Source: Bdellovibrionaceae bacterium UBA1609 (GTDB taxonomy: Bacteria > Bdellovibrionota > Bdellovibrionia > Bdellovibrionales > UBA1609). From it: a DNA stretch of 64,000 bases. The position numbers and the translations under genes are program-made. The stretch lies in NCBI GenBank assembly GCA_002321895.1, contig DCMZ01000003.1, forward strand, positions 461,070-525,069. Direction: 5' to 3'. The notes beneath the pieces were generated by a model that ran no database searches, was not told the origin of the DNA, and worked only from the letters and a program-made list of their open reading frames with translations. Numbering within the stretch: position 1 is the first letter of the stretch; each line of letters opens with the position of its first letter. This document shows, one piece after another, positions 35,340 to 44,170 of this stretch.

Positions 35340-36842
35340 ATGAAGACAAGTTTTGACCTAATAGATCTGTTTTATATTTCACCGATTATAGTTTTATTTT
35401 TGGTGAGCCTGGTTCCTATTTTAAGCAAGGTATTAAATGGCAACAAAGAGCCCTCTAGCTTTTTTAGTGTATTTATACCGGTTTGCGGTGGGTTAGCAGC
35501 GGCTGTTCTAAGCGTAGGAGCATCACTTTATATAATGGGTGATCCAAACATTAAGTCATCCCCACTGGCGTTTAGCGGTGCCCTCATTATGGATGGCATT
35601 GCACTTTGGACATCCTTTTTAGTTTCTATCATTTTGTGTGTGATCATTCTCATTTCCAAAGAGAACCCTTATACAAAAGGAAAGCAGTTCTCGGAGTACA
35701 TTTTCCTTCTGGTGAATTCAGCTGTGGGGATGATGATTGTGGCTTGGTCTAACGATCTAATAGTTACTTTTATCGGCATCGAAGTGATGTCTTTGTGTCT
35801 TTATATCTTAATTGCTTTAAGCAATGAGACTCGTCACTCAAAAGAAGCCTCCATTAAATATTTTATTTTGGGGAGTTTTGCATCGGCGATTTTCTTGTAC
35901 GGTATTGCCCTTATGTATGGAACCATCGGAACCACCTACATTCATGAAATCGTTCAAGGTGCCCGTGAGATCATCTCCATTAACCGTGTATTTTTAATTG
36001 GTACAGGTATGGTGGCATTGGGGTTTGCGTTTAAAGTGTCTTTATTTCCTTTCTTTAACTGGACGCCCGATGTGTATCAAGGGTCTGGTACGCCTTTGAC
36101 TACGTTTATGGCAACAGGTGTGAAGGTTGTTAGCTTTGTGGCTTTCCTTCGGTTTATGACGACGGACATTTTAGGTGGTGTTCACTCAGAAGCCTTTATT
36201 ACCACCTTACAGTGGATGGCTGTTTTAACCATTATCGTTGGTAACGTGGCAGCGATTTTACAAGACGATCTAAAGCGTATTTTAGCTTATTCGTCAGTGG
36301 CTCATTCTGGTTACCTGTTAATTGGTGTTATTGTAGCTGGAGCCGACGGTGGTCAAAGTATTGGTGCCAGTGGTGTTGTGTTTTATTTATTTGCCTACGC
36401 AATTATGACTTTGGGTGCTTTTGCTGTGGTGTCTGTTCTTGAAAAGGACACAGACACACCCATCAAGGTGGACGACCTAAAAGGTATGTCTAGCAGACAT
36501 CCTTTATTAGCTCTGGCGATGTGTGTATTTATGTTGTCGCTGGCTGGGATTCCACCCACGCTAGGATTTTTTGGAAAGTTCTACCTCTTTTCTGCAGCCA
36601 TAGCCGAAGGGTTTTTCTGGTTGGCTGTTTGGGGTGTAGTGGGATCTGTGATCAGCGTTTATTACTACTTACGACCATTGGTGGTGATGTACATGTCTGA
36701 TGAAGCGGGTGCGGGCATTGTGGATCGAACGCCGGCCACTCGTTTTGCTATTGTTATCATGGCTTTACTAGTGATTCTTATCGGATTGGCCAGCGAACCC
36801 TTTTACATGCAGATGCAGGCTTCCGTTCTCTCTCTGTACTAA
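35340..36842 (+). CDS. nuoN: NADH-quinone oxidoreductase subunit N
   Basis: NuoN is the third antiporter-like pump. The 500-residue protein shows TFIGIEVMSLCLYILIAL, PFFNWTPDVYQGSGTPLTTF and LKRILAYSSVAHSGYLLIG. ATG 35340 is preferred to GTG 35337; AGAGG lies upstream of both. The stop codon runs into a GGTGCC/GGCACC palindrome that may terminate the nuo operon. Confidence 0.97.
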   Translation: MKTSFDLIDLFYISPIIVLFLVSLVPILSKVLNGNKEPSSFFSVFIPVCGGLAAAVLSVGASLYIMGDPNIKSSPLAFSGALIMDGIALWTSFLVSIILCVIILISKENPYTKGKQFSEYIFLLVNSAVGMMIVAWSNDLIVTFIGIEVMSLCLYILIALSNETRHSKEASIKYFILGSFASAIFLYGIALMYGTIGTTYIHEIVQGAREIISINRVFLIGTGMVALGFAFKVSLFPFFNWTPDVYQGSGTPLTTFMATGVKVVSFVAFLRFMTTDILGGVHSEAFITTLQWMAVLTIIVGNVAAILQDDLKRILAYSSVAHSGYLLIGVIVAGADGGQSIGASGVVFYLFAYAIMTLGAFAVVSVLEKDTDTPIKVDDLKGMSSRHPLLALAMCVFMLSLAGIPPTLGFFGKFYLFSAAIAEGFFWLAVWGVVGSVISVYYYLRPLVVMYMSDEAGAGIVDRTPATRFAIVIMALLVILIGLASEPFYMQMQASVLSLY

Positions 36843-36860
36843 AAGGTGCCTGGCACCTTT
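36841..36860. repeat. Palindrome at the nuoN stop codon
   Basis: AAAAGGTGCCTGGCACCTTT is a near-perfect inverted repeat beginning within the nuoN stop codon. It is followed by GGAGCC, as in the larger copies near 46.0 and 48.9 kb. It may act as a weak terminator or be a mobile repeat unit. Confidence 0.7.
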
Positions 36861-36963
36861 AGGAGCCGTGGCGCGTTGAGGCTGAGCCTTATTTATTTAG
36901 AGGAGTAGGGTTGTATCTTTCATTTGGCGAATCCGTAAAAGCTGTGAATTAAAAGAGATAGAT

Positions 36964-37364
36964 GTGGTGGACATTCTAAAAATAGAAACCGAGAGACTGA
37001 TCCTCCGTCCTTACACTCCAGAAGATTGGGAAGCCGTGCATGAGTATGGCGCAGACCCGGACTTTTCTAAATATGAAATGTGGGGCCCCAATTCCGTTGA
37101 AGACACAAAGAAGTTTATAGCGGACATGATGGTGGAAGCGGCCACCGAGCCAAGGTACCGCTTTGGGTTTGCGGTTCATTTAAAAAGTGAAGACCGATTG
37201 ATTGGGGGGTGCGGAATCCGAAGAGACTCGCAACAAAGCTCCATGGCGAATTTAGGTTGGTCCATCCATCCCAATTATCAGGGACAGGGATTTGCCACAG
37301 AACCATCGCCGGGGAAACATTTGATAGCTATCGCTACGAGCTCTTACCCGATCCAAAACCATAA
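36964..37364 (+). pseudogene. RimJ/RimL-type GNAT acetyltransferase with internal deletion
   Basis: The first 115 residues fit a RimJ/RimL-like N-acetyltransferase: ETERLILRPYTPEDWEAVHEY, then GGCGIRR and LGWSIHPNYQGQGFATE, which contains the acetyl-CoA-binding Q-x-x-G-x-A motif. Directly after it, similarity stops. A second frame then reads ETFDSYRYELLPDPKP and a stop at 37364, a good match to how such proteins end. So roughly 50 residues appear lost with a frame change. The original frame stays open to 37389 through a GGTGCC palindrome. The start would be GTG 36964 or 36967. Probably non-functional. Confidence 0.65.
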
Positions 37365-37380
37365 AAGGTGCCAGGCACCT
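37362..37380. repeat. Palindrome at the broken acetyltransferase end
   Basis: TAAAAGGTGCCAGGCACCTC is another copy of the recurring palindrome and again overlaps a stop codon, here that of the residual GNAT C-terminal frame. Confidence 0.65.
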
Positions 37381-37385
37381 CACAA

Positions 37386-37419
37386 ATAAAAAAAGCCCCA
37401 CCGACTGGGGTGAGGCTTT
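37386..37419 (-). terminator. Terminator of the 1328-residue protein gene
   Basis: AAGCCCCACC pairs with GGTGAGGCTT (with one mismatch) around a short loop. On the minus strand the stem is followed by seven T and ATTT. It lies about 35 bases past the stop at 37452. The plus-strand side also ends in a few T, but less convincingly. Confidence 0.85.
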
Positions 37420-37451
37420 AACAAAACCAGGCGAAAAGTTGTTAGTTGAAA

Positions 37452-40400
37452 TCATCCACCGAAGAGACCCTTACAGCTTCTAATAGGCGCTGTGCCTAAG
37501 ATATTCTCTTGCCCCAAAATAGCTCGATCCATATATCGTGCTCGTCCTCGGGTGGTTAAATCTCGATAGAGTACGTTATCTTTTACAGTTTTTAATGAAC
37601 TCTTCATTAAGCCCGTTAGAGTTTTCCCCTCTAACGCTTTAATTAACTTTTTATTCAGCTGAATGTTTAAAGTTCTAAGGGTTAATGCCAGGGGAGTGAA
37701 GGCTGCAAAAAACAAGTAGGGGTTTACACCTTGAGCAAACCAGTTAGGGAAGACATCTGCAAACAATGTGTAAAGTCCCCAAGGGGCAACGGACAATGCT
37801 GTAGAAGCAATTCCACCAACACCCACGTTGATAAGTAGCTCTAGCATCCGATGCTCTTTAGTGGCTAAAGGTGGGTGAGCCAAAGAGGTTTTTAAAACCA
37901 GTGCGGCTTGACTCGCCTCCAAAGCAGCAGAGCCCTTAGAACCACTCGACAATATAGCTTCAATCGAGACCCCGTTTTCACGAAGTAGATTGTCTTTGCC
38001 TGCGGCTTGATAGATCTTTACGAGCTCTTTCGCAGCAAAGGAATACATGTCAGGGCGATTCAATTCTATGCCTCGCTCAATAAGACCAGTAAATCGGGTG
38101 ATGGAGTTTTTCATAGCTTCAATCCGACCAGTAACTGCGTGATACATAGCGTGGGCATAAGTCCAAGTAAAAGCATACCCTAAAAGCGTGTGTTTTAAGA
38201 TGAGCATATTAATAGCACTAAAAACTCCCACTGTGGCCGCAGACATGACGTCGGCACCACCGGATGCTGTGGCAGATGCGGCAGAAACCCCAACATACGC
38301 GGCGAGCATAGCACTTAAGGCATTACCAAAAGTAAAGGCGAGTGCGCCCCCGGCCAGCTGACCTTGGGCCGCCTGACCACTGATATTTTCAAGGCCTTTA
38401 AGGTGTTGGGTCAGATATTCACCCGCATTATTATTGATATCATGACCTAAACTTTTAAGACCGTTGGAAAAACTATCCCGACTTATCTCTGTTTCGACGT
38501 CCCAAAGCTTGAGTGGATTAGTAGAACGCCTCCTTAAATCAAGATCCTTCTCTGTGTAGGAGATGCCCGCACGATCATACAAGTTTTTTAGCATTTCACG
38601 GCGTTCACTGTAGAATTTTTTCTGATCCGATTTACTCAGTCCATCTTTTAGAAAAGGTTGGAAGCGGAGCTTAGCGTGCTCCATTTTAAACTCCTCTAAT
38701 GCTTCCCCTTGTTCCGCCTGCATCACACCAACGGTACCAGCTAGGAAAGTCTGCTCTACCGCTATGACAAAAAACTTAGGAGCGCCAACAAGATCTTTTG
38801 GTTCCATGGATTCGACAACACCCTCAGCTCCAGCAAGGAAGGCCAGAAGTTTACCAGCGTTGATGGCAGAGTTTATATCCACAAGTGGCATAATAAAGGA
38901 GAAGGAGATCAAGATATCTTTATCTATTCCACGCTTTGCGGCTTGGGCCGAGCGCTCATTGATCATTCCCACTTCTTCATTGAGAGAAAATTGCCGCCAA
39001 TTGTTCATATACTTAAACATGGGAACAACGTCTTCCTTAAAAGAACTCATACGGTTTTTTAAAAATCCTGTGAGTTTTTGAAGGCTAGAGTCTTTGGCGA
39101 CAGCTGTGATTTCATTGGCCGCCACTTCGTAAGAGCGTACATATTTTGCTATGGTTTCGGCTTCCATGGCCTCGAAGGTGGTTCCATCCATTTTACCAAA
39201 GGTGCGATTCAGCTGTACAAAAGATCGATGTAAGTCGTTCTTCATGCTTTCCCAGGCACGAATGTAATCTTCACTGCCTAAAAATTCTCGAACGGTTGCT
39301 GATGCATCATTGAGACCATTTTCTTTGAAAAACTTATTGTTGTGTAAAAGCAATCGGATGGATTCCAGAGTTGTGATGTCGATATTTTTTGCTCTAGCCA
39401 CCATTACGAGAGCCGCCAACTGTGCAGCTCTGTATTTAGCTAGCTCATCGAGTTTCATCTCAGCATTGATTTCGTCGGCTTGAGCTCTGATGGTCGCCTT
39501 TGAAGCATTTCTGGAGTGAGTGACGATACCTGGAAAATCAGATGGCTTATATCCGGCATCCAACACTCGGTAGAGCAATTGTTGGTTCATGATACTTTCA
39601 TGGTAGTGAGCGGCAAGACCATAATTCAGCTTTGCAAACCAACGTTTCATAGCTTCGTAGCTAATCTTTGCGTGGGAAGCGCCACGGTTCGCGGCATTTT
39701 TTAATATATAAGGTAAAAATCCGTAGAAACCGAAGTAGATGGCTTGAGCGGAGATGGAGCCGGCTGCTGCATAGGCTGCATTCATAGCGCTTTCATAGCC
39801 AAAGGTCGCTTTAATGAGCTCTATGGAATTTGTAAACACCATTTGTGAGCTATCAACAACGATGCGCATCCCTTCAAGAATTTGTTGGTGAAAGTCCAAT
39901 ACAAACTCAGGTCCAAATCCTGTCTGTGAAGCCGTTAGGACAGCCGCATAGGTACTGGCACCAGCACTCACTGTGGTGGCCGCTTTTGCAAGGCCTGAAT
40001 AAGTCGAGTGATGCATGTGTTTCATGTAGATTTGGGCAAACCGAAACCAATAGGCCGAAGAGTAACCGCGCACTTTGGCTATTGTGTATTTGACAATATT
40101 TAAGCCATCGCGAACTACAGATTTTCTACTATTGTATTCTTCTAAGCTCTGTTGAGCATCGCTTCTCGCACGAGCTTCTTGTTCTTCGGAGGCAAGTATG
40201 ACCTCTTGATAGCTTTTACGGACTTCACGCACTTCGAACTGATCGCGATCCATTCCATAAATTTGATCCAATGTAGAAGTACCATTCTTTCCAGGTACTA
40301 CTTTGCTCCACCCATCTTTCATTGAAGGATGAGAGATCACATTTTTAAGGGCCAGCATATCTACGTTGGCTTCCACTTTATGCTCGGAAGGATCACCAAT

Positions 40401-41438
40401 GATACGGTTCATTTCACTAATAGCTGCATTCGTTAACTCTGCACGAGTATCCATGAGTGCTTTGATTTCTTGATATCTTTCGATATCACCACTGGCAACA
40501 ATACCTCCGGCATACACAGCCAGTAATTTGTCCACCATCACTTTCATCACATCTTGAAGATTGTAGACATGATCGAGCACATGGGTTTCGCCGGATTTAT
40601 CGGTCCACTTGTAAGTGATGGTCACATCGGAAGCCTTAATTAAAAGATCGTCGGACACATTGCTGCCATCGCGAAGTAGAGGAGATCGGTCGGTGAGAAC
40701 CTCAAAAGCCTTGTTCTCTTCGGCCAGCTCTAAATCAGAAGGGCGATACACTTTTTCAGAATGGATATTGGTAATTTCCGCGCCCGGGAAAGGTGGATTT
40801 CCAAATACATGTATAACGGGGATAGGGCCTTTAAAAAGACCCTGTTGATAGATTCTTAATGGAATCGCAAAAACACCGCGCTCCTTGGTGGCGAAAAATA
40901 CCACGTTATCTTGAGGGTTAAGCTTTGGAGTGGTTGTAAACTCCGTAAATCCAGCAATTTCATGTTGATGGACTCTTCTACCTTCTTCCAACTCAATAAA
41001 AATGGAATGAGTGTCACCCGATGATGAAGGACCGCTGGTAACTCTAAGTTTAGAAATGTTAGTGGGTACTCCGCGGTAAGGGGTCATGATATCCCCTTCG
41101 CTTAAATTGTAACGACCGGACTCTCCTCCAGCGCGGCTAGAGAAAGGGGAGAGAACTTTAGCAGCAGCACTATTTTCCCCACCTAATGCTTTTATGGCGG
41201 CATCCGCCCAAGATCGCATGCGAGAGGTCTGGTCCTTCTCGATGATACGATAGGACTGGCGAGTTAACGCCATCACATCTTCACCTAAACCATTTTCGGC
41301 ATACTGTGGCTTAGTGAGGTCGTCATCAGAGATGGCTTGGCTGCTAGTTACCAGTGGTAAGCTACCCAACGCCATTTGCAGTGATAATGCGAATTTTAAC
41401 CAATTTTTATTTTTGTTTTGAAAAAGAGAAACCAACAT
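37452..41438 (-). CDS. Giant exported or membrane protein of unknown function (1328 aa)
   Basis: The 1328-residue product begins with a signal-like segment (WLKFALSLQMALGSLPLVTSSQA). Residues 30-330 look soluble and beta-rich. Residues 330-560 are helical. Hydrophobic segments follow near 575-600 (AAAGSISAQAIYFGFYGFLP), 835-865, 890-905, 1035-1110 and 1235-1290, so several membrane passes are likely, alternating with long charged helices. No known domain, catalytic motif or repeat is recognised. AAGG precedes ATG 41438. It stands alone, with its own terminator and a 320-bp divergent promoter region. It could be a pore, channel or surface assembly, but nothing in the sequence decides this. Confidence 0.8.
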   Translation of the reverse strand: MLVSLFQNKNKNWLKFALSLQMALGSLPLVTSSQAISDDDLTKPQYAENGLGEDVMALTRQSYRIIEKDQTSRMRSWADAAIKALGGENSAAAKVLSPFSSRAGGESGRYNLSEGDIMTPYRGVPTNISKLRVTSGPSSSGDTHSIFIELEEGRRVHQHEIAGFTEFTTTPKLNPQDNVVFFATKERGVFAIPLRIYQQGLFKGPIPVIHVFGNPPFPGAEITNIHSEKVYRPSDLELAEENKAFEVLTDRSPLLRDGSNVSDDLLIKASDVTITYKWTDKSGETHVLDHVYNLQDVMKVMVDKLLAVYAGGIVASGDIERYQEIKALMDTRAELTNAAISEMNRIIGDPSEHKVEANVDMLALKNVISHPSMKDGWSKVVPGKNGTSTLDQIYGMDRDQFEVREVRKSYQEVILASEEQEARARSDAQQSLEEYNSRKSVVRDGLNIVKYTIAKVRGYSSAYWFRFAQIYMKHMHHSTYSGLAKAATTVSAGASTYAAVLTASQTGFGPEFVLDFHQQILEGMRIVVDSSQMVFTNSIELIKATFGYESAMNAAYAAAGSISAQAIYFGFYGFLPYILKNAANRGASHAKISYEAMKRWFAKLNYGLAAHYHESIMNQQLLYRVLDAGYKPSDFPGIVTHSRNASKATIRAQADEINAEMKLDELAKYRAAQLAALVMVARAKNIDITTLESIRLLLHNNKFFKENGLNDASATVREFLGSEDYIRAWESMKNDLHRSFVQLNRTFGKMDGTTFEAMEAETIAKYVRSYEVAANEITAVAKDSSLQKLTGFLKNRMSSFKEDVVPMFKYMNNWRQFSLNEEVGMINERSAQAAKRGIDKDILISFSFIMPLVDINSAINAGKLLAFLAGAEGVVESMEPKDLVGAPKFFVIAVEQTFLAGTVGVMQAEQGEALEEFKMEHAKLRFQPFLKDGLSKSDQKKFYSERREMLKNLYDRAGISYTEKDLDLRRRSTNPLKLWDVETEISRDSFSNGLKSLGHDINNNAGEYLTQHLKGLENISGQAAQGQLAGGALAFTFGNALSAMLAAYVGVSAASATASGGADVMSAATVGVFSAINMLILKHTLLGYAFTWTYAHAMYHAVTGRIEAMKNSITRFTGLIERGIELNRPDMYSFAAKELVKIYQAAGKDNLLRENGVSIEAILSSGSKGSAALEASQAALVLKTSLAHPPLATKEHRMLELLINVGVGGIASTALSVAPWGLYTLFADVFPNWFAQGVNPYLFFAAFTPLALTLRTLNIQLNKKLIKALEGKTLTGLMKSSLKTVKDNVLYRDLTTRGRARYMDRAILGQENILGTAPIRSCKGLFGG

Positions 41439-41758
41439 TTTGACCTTACCCTTGATACAACTATTTTAACGTTTCACTTCAGTTACAAAATCCAGGCCAC
41501 GAATTTTGCGCTCATCTCTTATTTATAAGGCCCCTGAATGGAACCACTTGTAAGTTGTTCAAAAACCGGCCAAAGAGTTGCCAATATGGGTCTAAATTCG
41601 AACACTTAGCTCAATAACGGGGATTTATGGAAAGTGTAAATGAAATGGATAGCCCTTGAATAAAATTCATTCTCTCTATAGAAGATCGGCACTGAAATTT
41701 GGAGGAATTCGGCTTCAGTGGTATACACTGCATTGCATAAATTTGGAGTAAGTTGCGG
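41439..41758. other. Divergent intergenic region before a lipoprotein gene
   Basis: This 320-base gap lies between the start of the giant protein gene (minus) and a lipoprotein gene (plus) and must contain both promoters. It is AT-rich. A GGAG ribosome-binding site lies at its right end. No repeats, hairpin terminators or credible small genes were found. Confidence 0.45.
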
Positions 41759-42202
41759 ATGAAGAACCTCATTGTTTTGCTTATGGTGGGCCTGTTGGCG
41801 GGTTGTACTTGGACGGTAGACCCCTCCTCGTCGTCCTTTGATGATTTTGATTTCGATGATCAAGAGTCCATGGTTAGCAACTATGGAAATGGGGAGGTCT
41901 GTGCTTTATTTGTGGTGAATATTGATGAAGCTTCGACCACGATCCGTGGAGCCTCCTCCCGATTGAAGTATTCCGAAGAACGTAACCGGTGTTTTGAAAA
42001 GGAAGAGTTTCTAGAATCTGCGGGTATCTTTGCCCGCAATCATACTGCCGAAGAAATGGAAAACATGATCCGCTTTGAAAAAAGTGAGGATTCGCCGGTG
42101 GCAGTGGATCCGTTACTACCTGAGACCGGGATGTCGCTACATTCCTTAAAGCCTAAAACTCTGTATATCTGTTCTGGCCCTTGTGCCCTTAAACGTTTCT
42201 AG
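41759..42202 (+). CDS. Small predicted lipoprotein
   Basis: The 147-residue product has a textbook lipoprotein signal (MKNLIVLLMVGLLAGC). After the cysteine comes a run of Ser and an Asp/Phe-rich tract (FDDFDFDDQE), then a region with four cysteines (EVCALF, NRCFEK, YICSGPC), perhaps disulfide-bonded. No family is recognised. ATG 41759 is chosen because it starts the signal; TTG 41753 lies closer to GGAG. It converges with the patatin gene, 12 bases apart. Confidence 0.72.
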   Translation: MKNLIVLLMVGLLAGCTWTVDPSSSSFDDFDFDDQESMVSNYGNGEVCALFVVNIDEASTTIRGASSRLKYSEERNRCFEKEEFLESAGIFARNHTAEEMENMIRFEKSEDSPVAVDPLLPETGMSLHSLKPKTLYICSGPCALKRF

Positions 42203-42214
42203 CGATTAAGCTGG

Positions 42215-43438
42215 CTAAACCTTGTGTTTACGAAGCTTTGTCATGGCCGCCCGAAATCCCGTACGAGCAATGGCAGTGAGCACTTGTGGGTTGAGGCTAA
42301 AATGGTCGTAAAAGAACATTTTGTAATCTTGGGGACTCGGATGAATGTAAATATAGTCCACCTCAGATTTAAAATCCGTTCGAGTGATCAGGATTTCCAT
42401 GAGCTTATCACGCTGCTCTTCGGGTAGGTTGATCTCTTTCAAATACCCATAGACCGCATTGATCATATTCTTAATGTCCGATTGATGCTTAATATGTTTG
42501 TTTATTTTTTGTTCAATCACCTGGTAAAGGGCTTGGTTAAATATGGCAGGAATGCCGTAATCGCTGAGAGAGCCGATCTCTTTATTAAAATGATAGGGCT
42601 GGATGGAGTAGCTGGCGATCACCAAATCGCTGCCGTGATCGGCGGCCACATGGGTACTCAGGGTATCGCGAATCTCGCCATCAAAAAAATGCAGGGTTTT
42701 GCCTTTTTGATTTTTAATTCCATAGGGGGCAAATGCTGGAGGCAGGCTGGCCGAGGCGGCCACCGCTTCACTGACCGTAGCGTAATGGGCCCGTTTTATG
42801 TCGTCATCTTTCATCAACTCAGGAAAATCCCCAAAAATCACCTTTCGGGAATGGTTCAATTGGGTGGCAATGACAAAGAGATTCACGCCTAAACTAGAGA
42901 AGTGATTGCTTTCCAGCACTTCTTCACGCAAATAGCGCTCAATATTTTTCATTGAGAACAACCCATTGACCTTGAATCCTGCTTTGAGCAAAGCTTCCAG
43001 GCCACCAGTAATAACAGTACGTTTTTGAAAGAACTTGGGTAGAAGCTTCTTAGGAATACCCATGTCTATATTGAGTCCAAAGATATCTGAGTAAGTTAAG
43101 GGCTTTAGCGGCCTATAGTTACCAACGTGTTTTCTTTTTCGGAAAAAACGCTCCATTCCAGTTTCATCAGTACCTCGAATGAAGGCCTCTATGATGTCTT
43201 CAATGGCGTATCCAGAGGCTAAGAACGTAGAAATAATGCTTCCGGCGCTAGATCCCACATAGGTTTTAAAGGTCATCGCCTCATCAGGATAGTTAGCGAT
43301 CACATTGGAGGGACTGCCACCGGCAAATTGAAACCCCTTTTCACGCAAAGCTAAACAAACACCTATATGAAAAGCTGCGGCTTTGACTCCGCCACCGCTA
43401 AGTACCAGCGAAGGACGCTTTTTTTGACTAAGAACCAT
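42215..43438 (-). CDS. Patatin-like phospholipase
   Basis: Patatin-like enzymes are serine acyl hydrolases acting on phospholipids. The 407-residue protein has the oxyanion loop SGGGVKA (residues 14-20), the nucleophile elbow GSSAG with Ser 64, and the dyad aspartate Asp 253 in FFDGE. No signal peptide is seen, so it is likely cytosolic or exported by another route. After about residue 290 a helical C-terminal region has no known match. In bacteria such proteins may be toxins, effectors or lipid-turnover enzymes; context does not decide. Confidence 0.9.
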   Translation of the reverse strand: MVLSQKKRPSLVLSGGGVKAAAFHIGVCLALREKGFQFAGGSPSNVIANYPDEAMTFKTYVGSSAGSIISTFLASGYAIEDIIEAFIRGTDETGMERFFRKRKHVGNYRPLKPLTYSDIFGLNIDMGIPKKLLPKFFQKRTVITGGLEALLKAGFKVNGLFSMKNIERYLREEVLESNHFSSLGVNLFVIATQLNHSRKVIFGDFPELMKDDDIKRAHYATVSEAVAASASLPPAFAPYGIKNQKGKTLHFFDGEIRDTLSTHVAADHGSDLVIASYSIQPYHFNKEIGSLSDYGIPAIFNQALYQVIEQKINKHIKHQSDIKNMINAVYGYLKEINLPEEQRDKLMEILITRTDFKSEVDYIYIHPSPQDYKMFFYDHFSLNPQVLTAIARTGFRAAMTKLRKHKV

Positions 43439-43484
43439 GAGGTCTATTGTACTGGAGGAGGGCCGGGGGTTGTCACTTATTAAT

Positions 43485-43569
43485 GTGGAAAACCCTTCAA
43501 ACTAGCTGTTGATAAGCCTTTGCGCGAAGTGTGTGTTTCCACATCGCCCTGTGGAAAACTGTGAATAAG
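43485..43569. promoter_or_regulatory. Cluster of DnaA-box-like sequences
   Basis: Within 85 bases lie TGTGGAAAA (43485-43493), TGTTGATAA (43508-43516), GTTTCCACA (43536-43544), TGTGGAAAA again (43551-43559) and TGTGAATAA (43561-43569). The last is the complement of TTATTCACA and fits the box consensus TTATNCACA; the others differ by one or two bases. Such density outside the dnaA locus suggests a DnaA-binding site, but chance in AT-rich DNA is possible. Confidence 0.45.
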
Positions 43570-43695
43570 GCTGACCAGAGCCAAATTATTGAAAATCTGT
43601 AAGAATCTTAAAACTGACCAGGCTAATGAGTAGGCAATTGACTAGGCCTTTTGTCTAGGTTTTTGGACTCTTCCACACCCTCTTCAACCACTTCC

Positions 43696-43851
43696 TTCAT
43701 TGGGTTAAATATTTCCTCCCAGGTCCTCTCACCTCGGCACTTTCGGTGACGTTGCGTCTTCGGATTGCATCACGGTGTGACGCAACCCGGATACGCACCG
43801 TCCGACGCGATAAGGTGATCGGGCCTGGGAGGAAATATTTAACCCAATGAA
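43696..43851. repeat. 156-bp element with perfect 28-bp terminal inverted repeats
   Basis: The arms at 43696-43723 and 43824-43851 are exact complements. The inner 100 bases are GC-richer than their surroundings and contain further pairing: TCACCT (43729) with AGGTGA (43813), and GTTGCGTC with GACGCAAC across 20 bases. It could fold into one large cruciform or RNA hairpin. No target-site duplication is seen, and no transposase is nearby. Reading outward, both arms carry the same open codons (W-E-E-I-F-N-P-M). Confidence 0.75.
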
Positions 43852-44170
43852 CAAAGCTGGGTCTGTTCGAAGCCGGTGTCGAAAAGGGGGTTTTTCTAGG
43901 GAGATATCCCTGAGTAGAAAGGTTCTGCTTGAAACAAATTATGATGGGAGGCTGATCAAAGAGGCTCTATCCAGGTGAAGGTCCTATTCAAAGGCTCACC
44001 GGGAGCAGGGTGAAGGTCTGTGAGCAAGTGCCTAGTCAACTTGGCCAAAGGTCCTGAAATCCACTCCAGACCTGGCCTTCAGGCCAATTATTCACTTAAA
44101 TATCCACCTACTCACTGGACAAGCCCGGGTCCCATGGTAGATTTGGATAGTCAGTTAGGAGGCCTATTTA

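Larger units (their letters stand above)
43439..44170. other. Long structured intergenic region with repeats
   Basis: These 732 bases carry no convincing gene but much structure. On the left is a cluster of DnaA-box-like 9-mers (43485-43569). Next comes a 156-bp element with perfect 28-bp terminal inverted repeats (43696-43851). A 10-bp pair, TTGACTAGGC at 43639-43648 and its complement at 44030-44039, brackets that element more widely. Smaller hairpins follow (AGGGA/TCCCT near 43900), and GTGAAGGTC occurs twice (near 43974 and 44010). It ends with AGGAGG before the HTH protein gene. A structured RNA or a protein-binding locus is possible. Confidence 0.55.

Noticed and set aside
43741..43823. 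Integron attC site or group II intron core
   Set aside because: No matching core sites in the right order, no integrase, and no intron domain V or reverse transcriptase nearby.
43826..43978. Possible small gene starting ATG 43847 after GGAGG in the inverted arm
   Set aside because: About 43 Arg-rich codons with no similarity, and the GGAGG is 14 bases from the ATG. The same arm gives an equally plausible-looking start on the other strand, so it is likely a by-product of the repeat.
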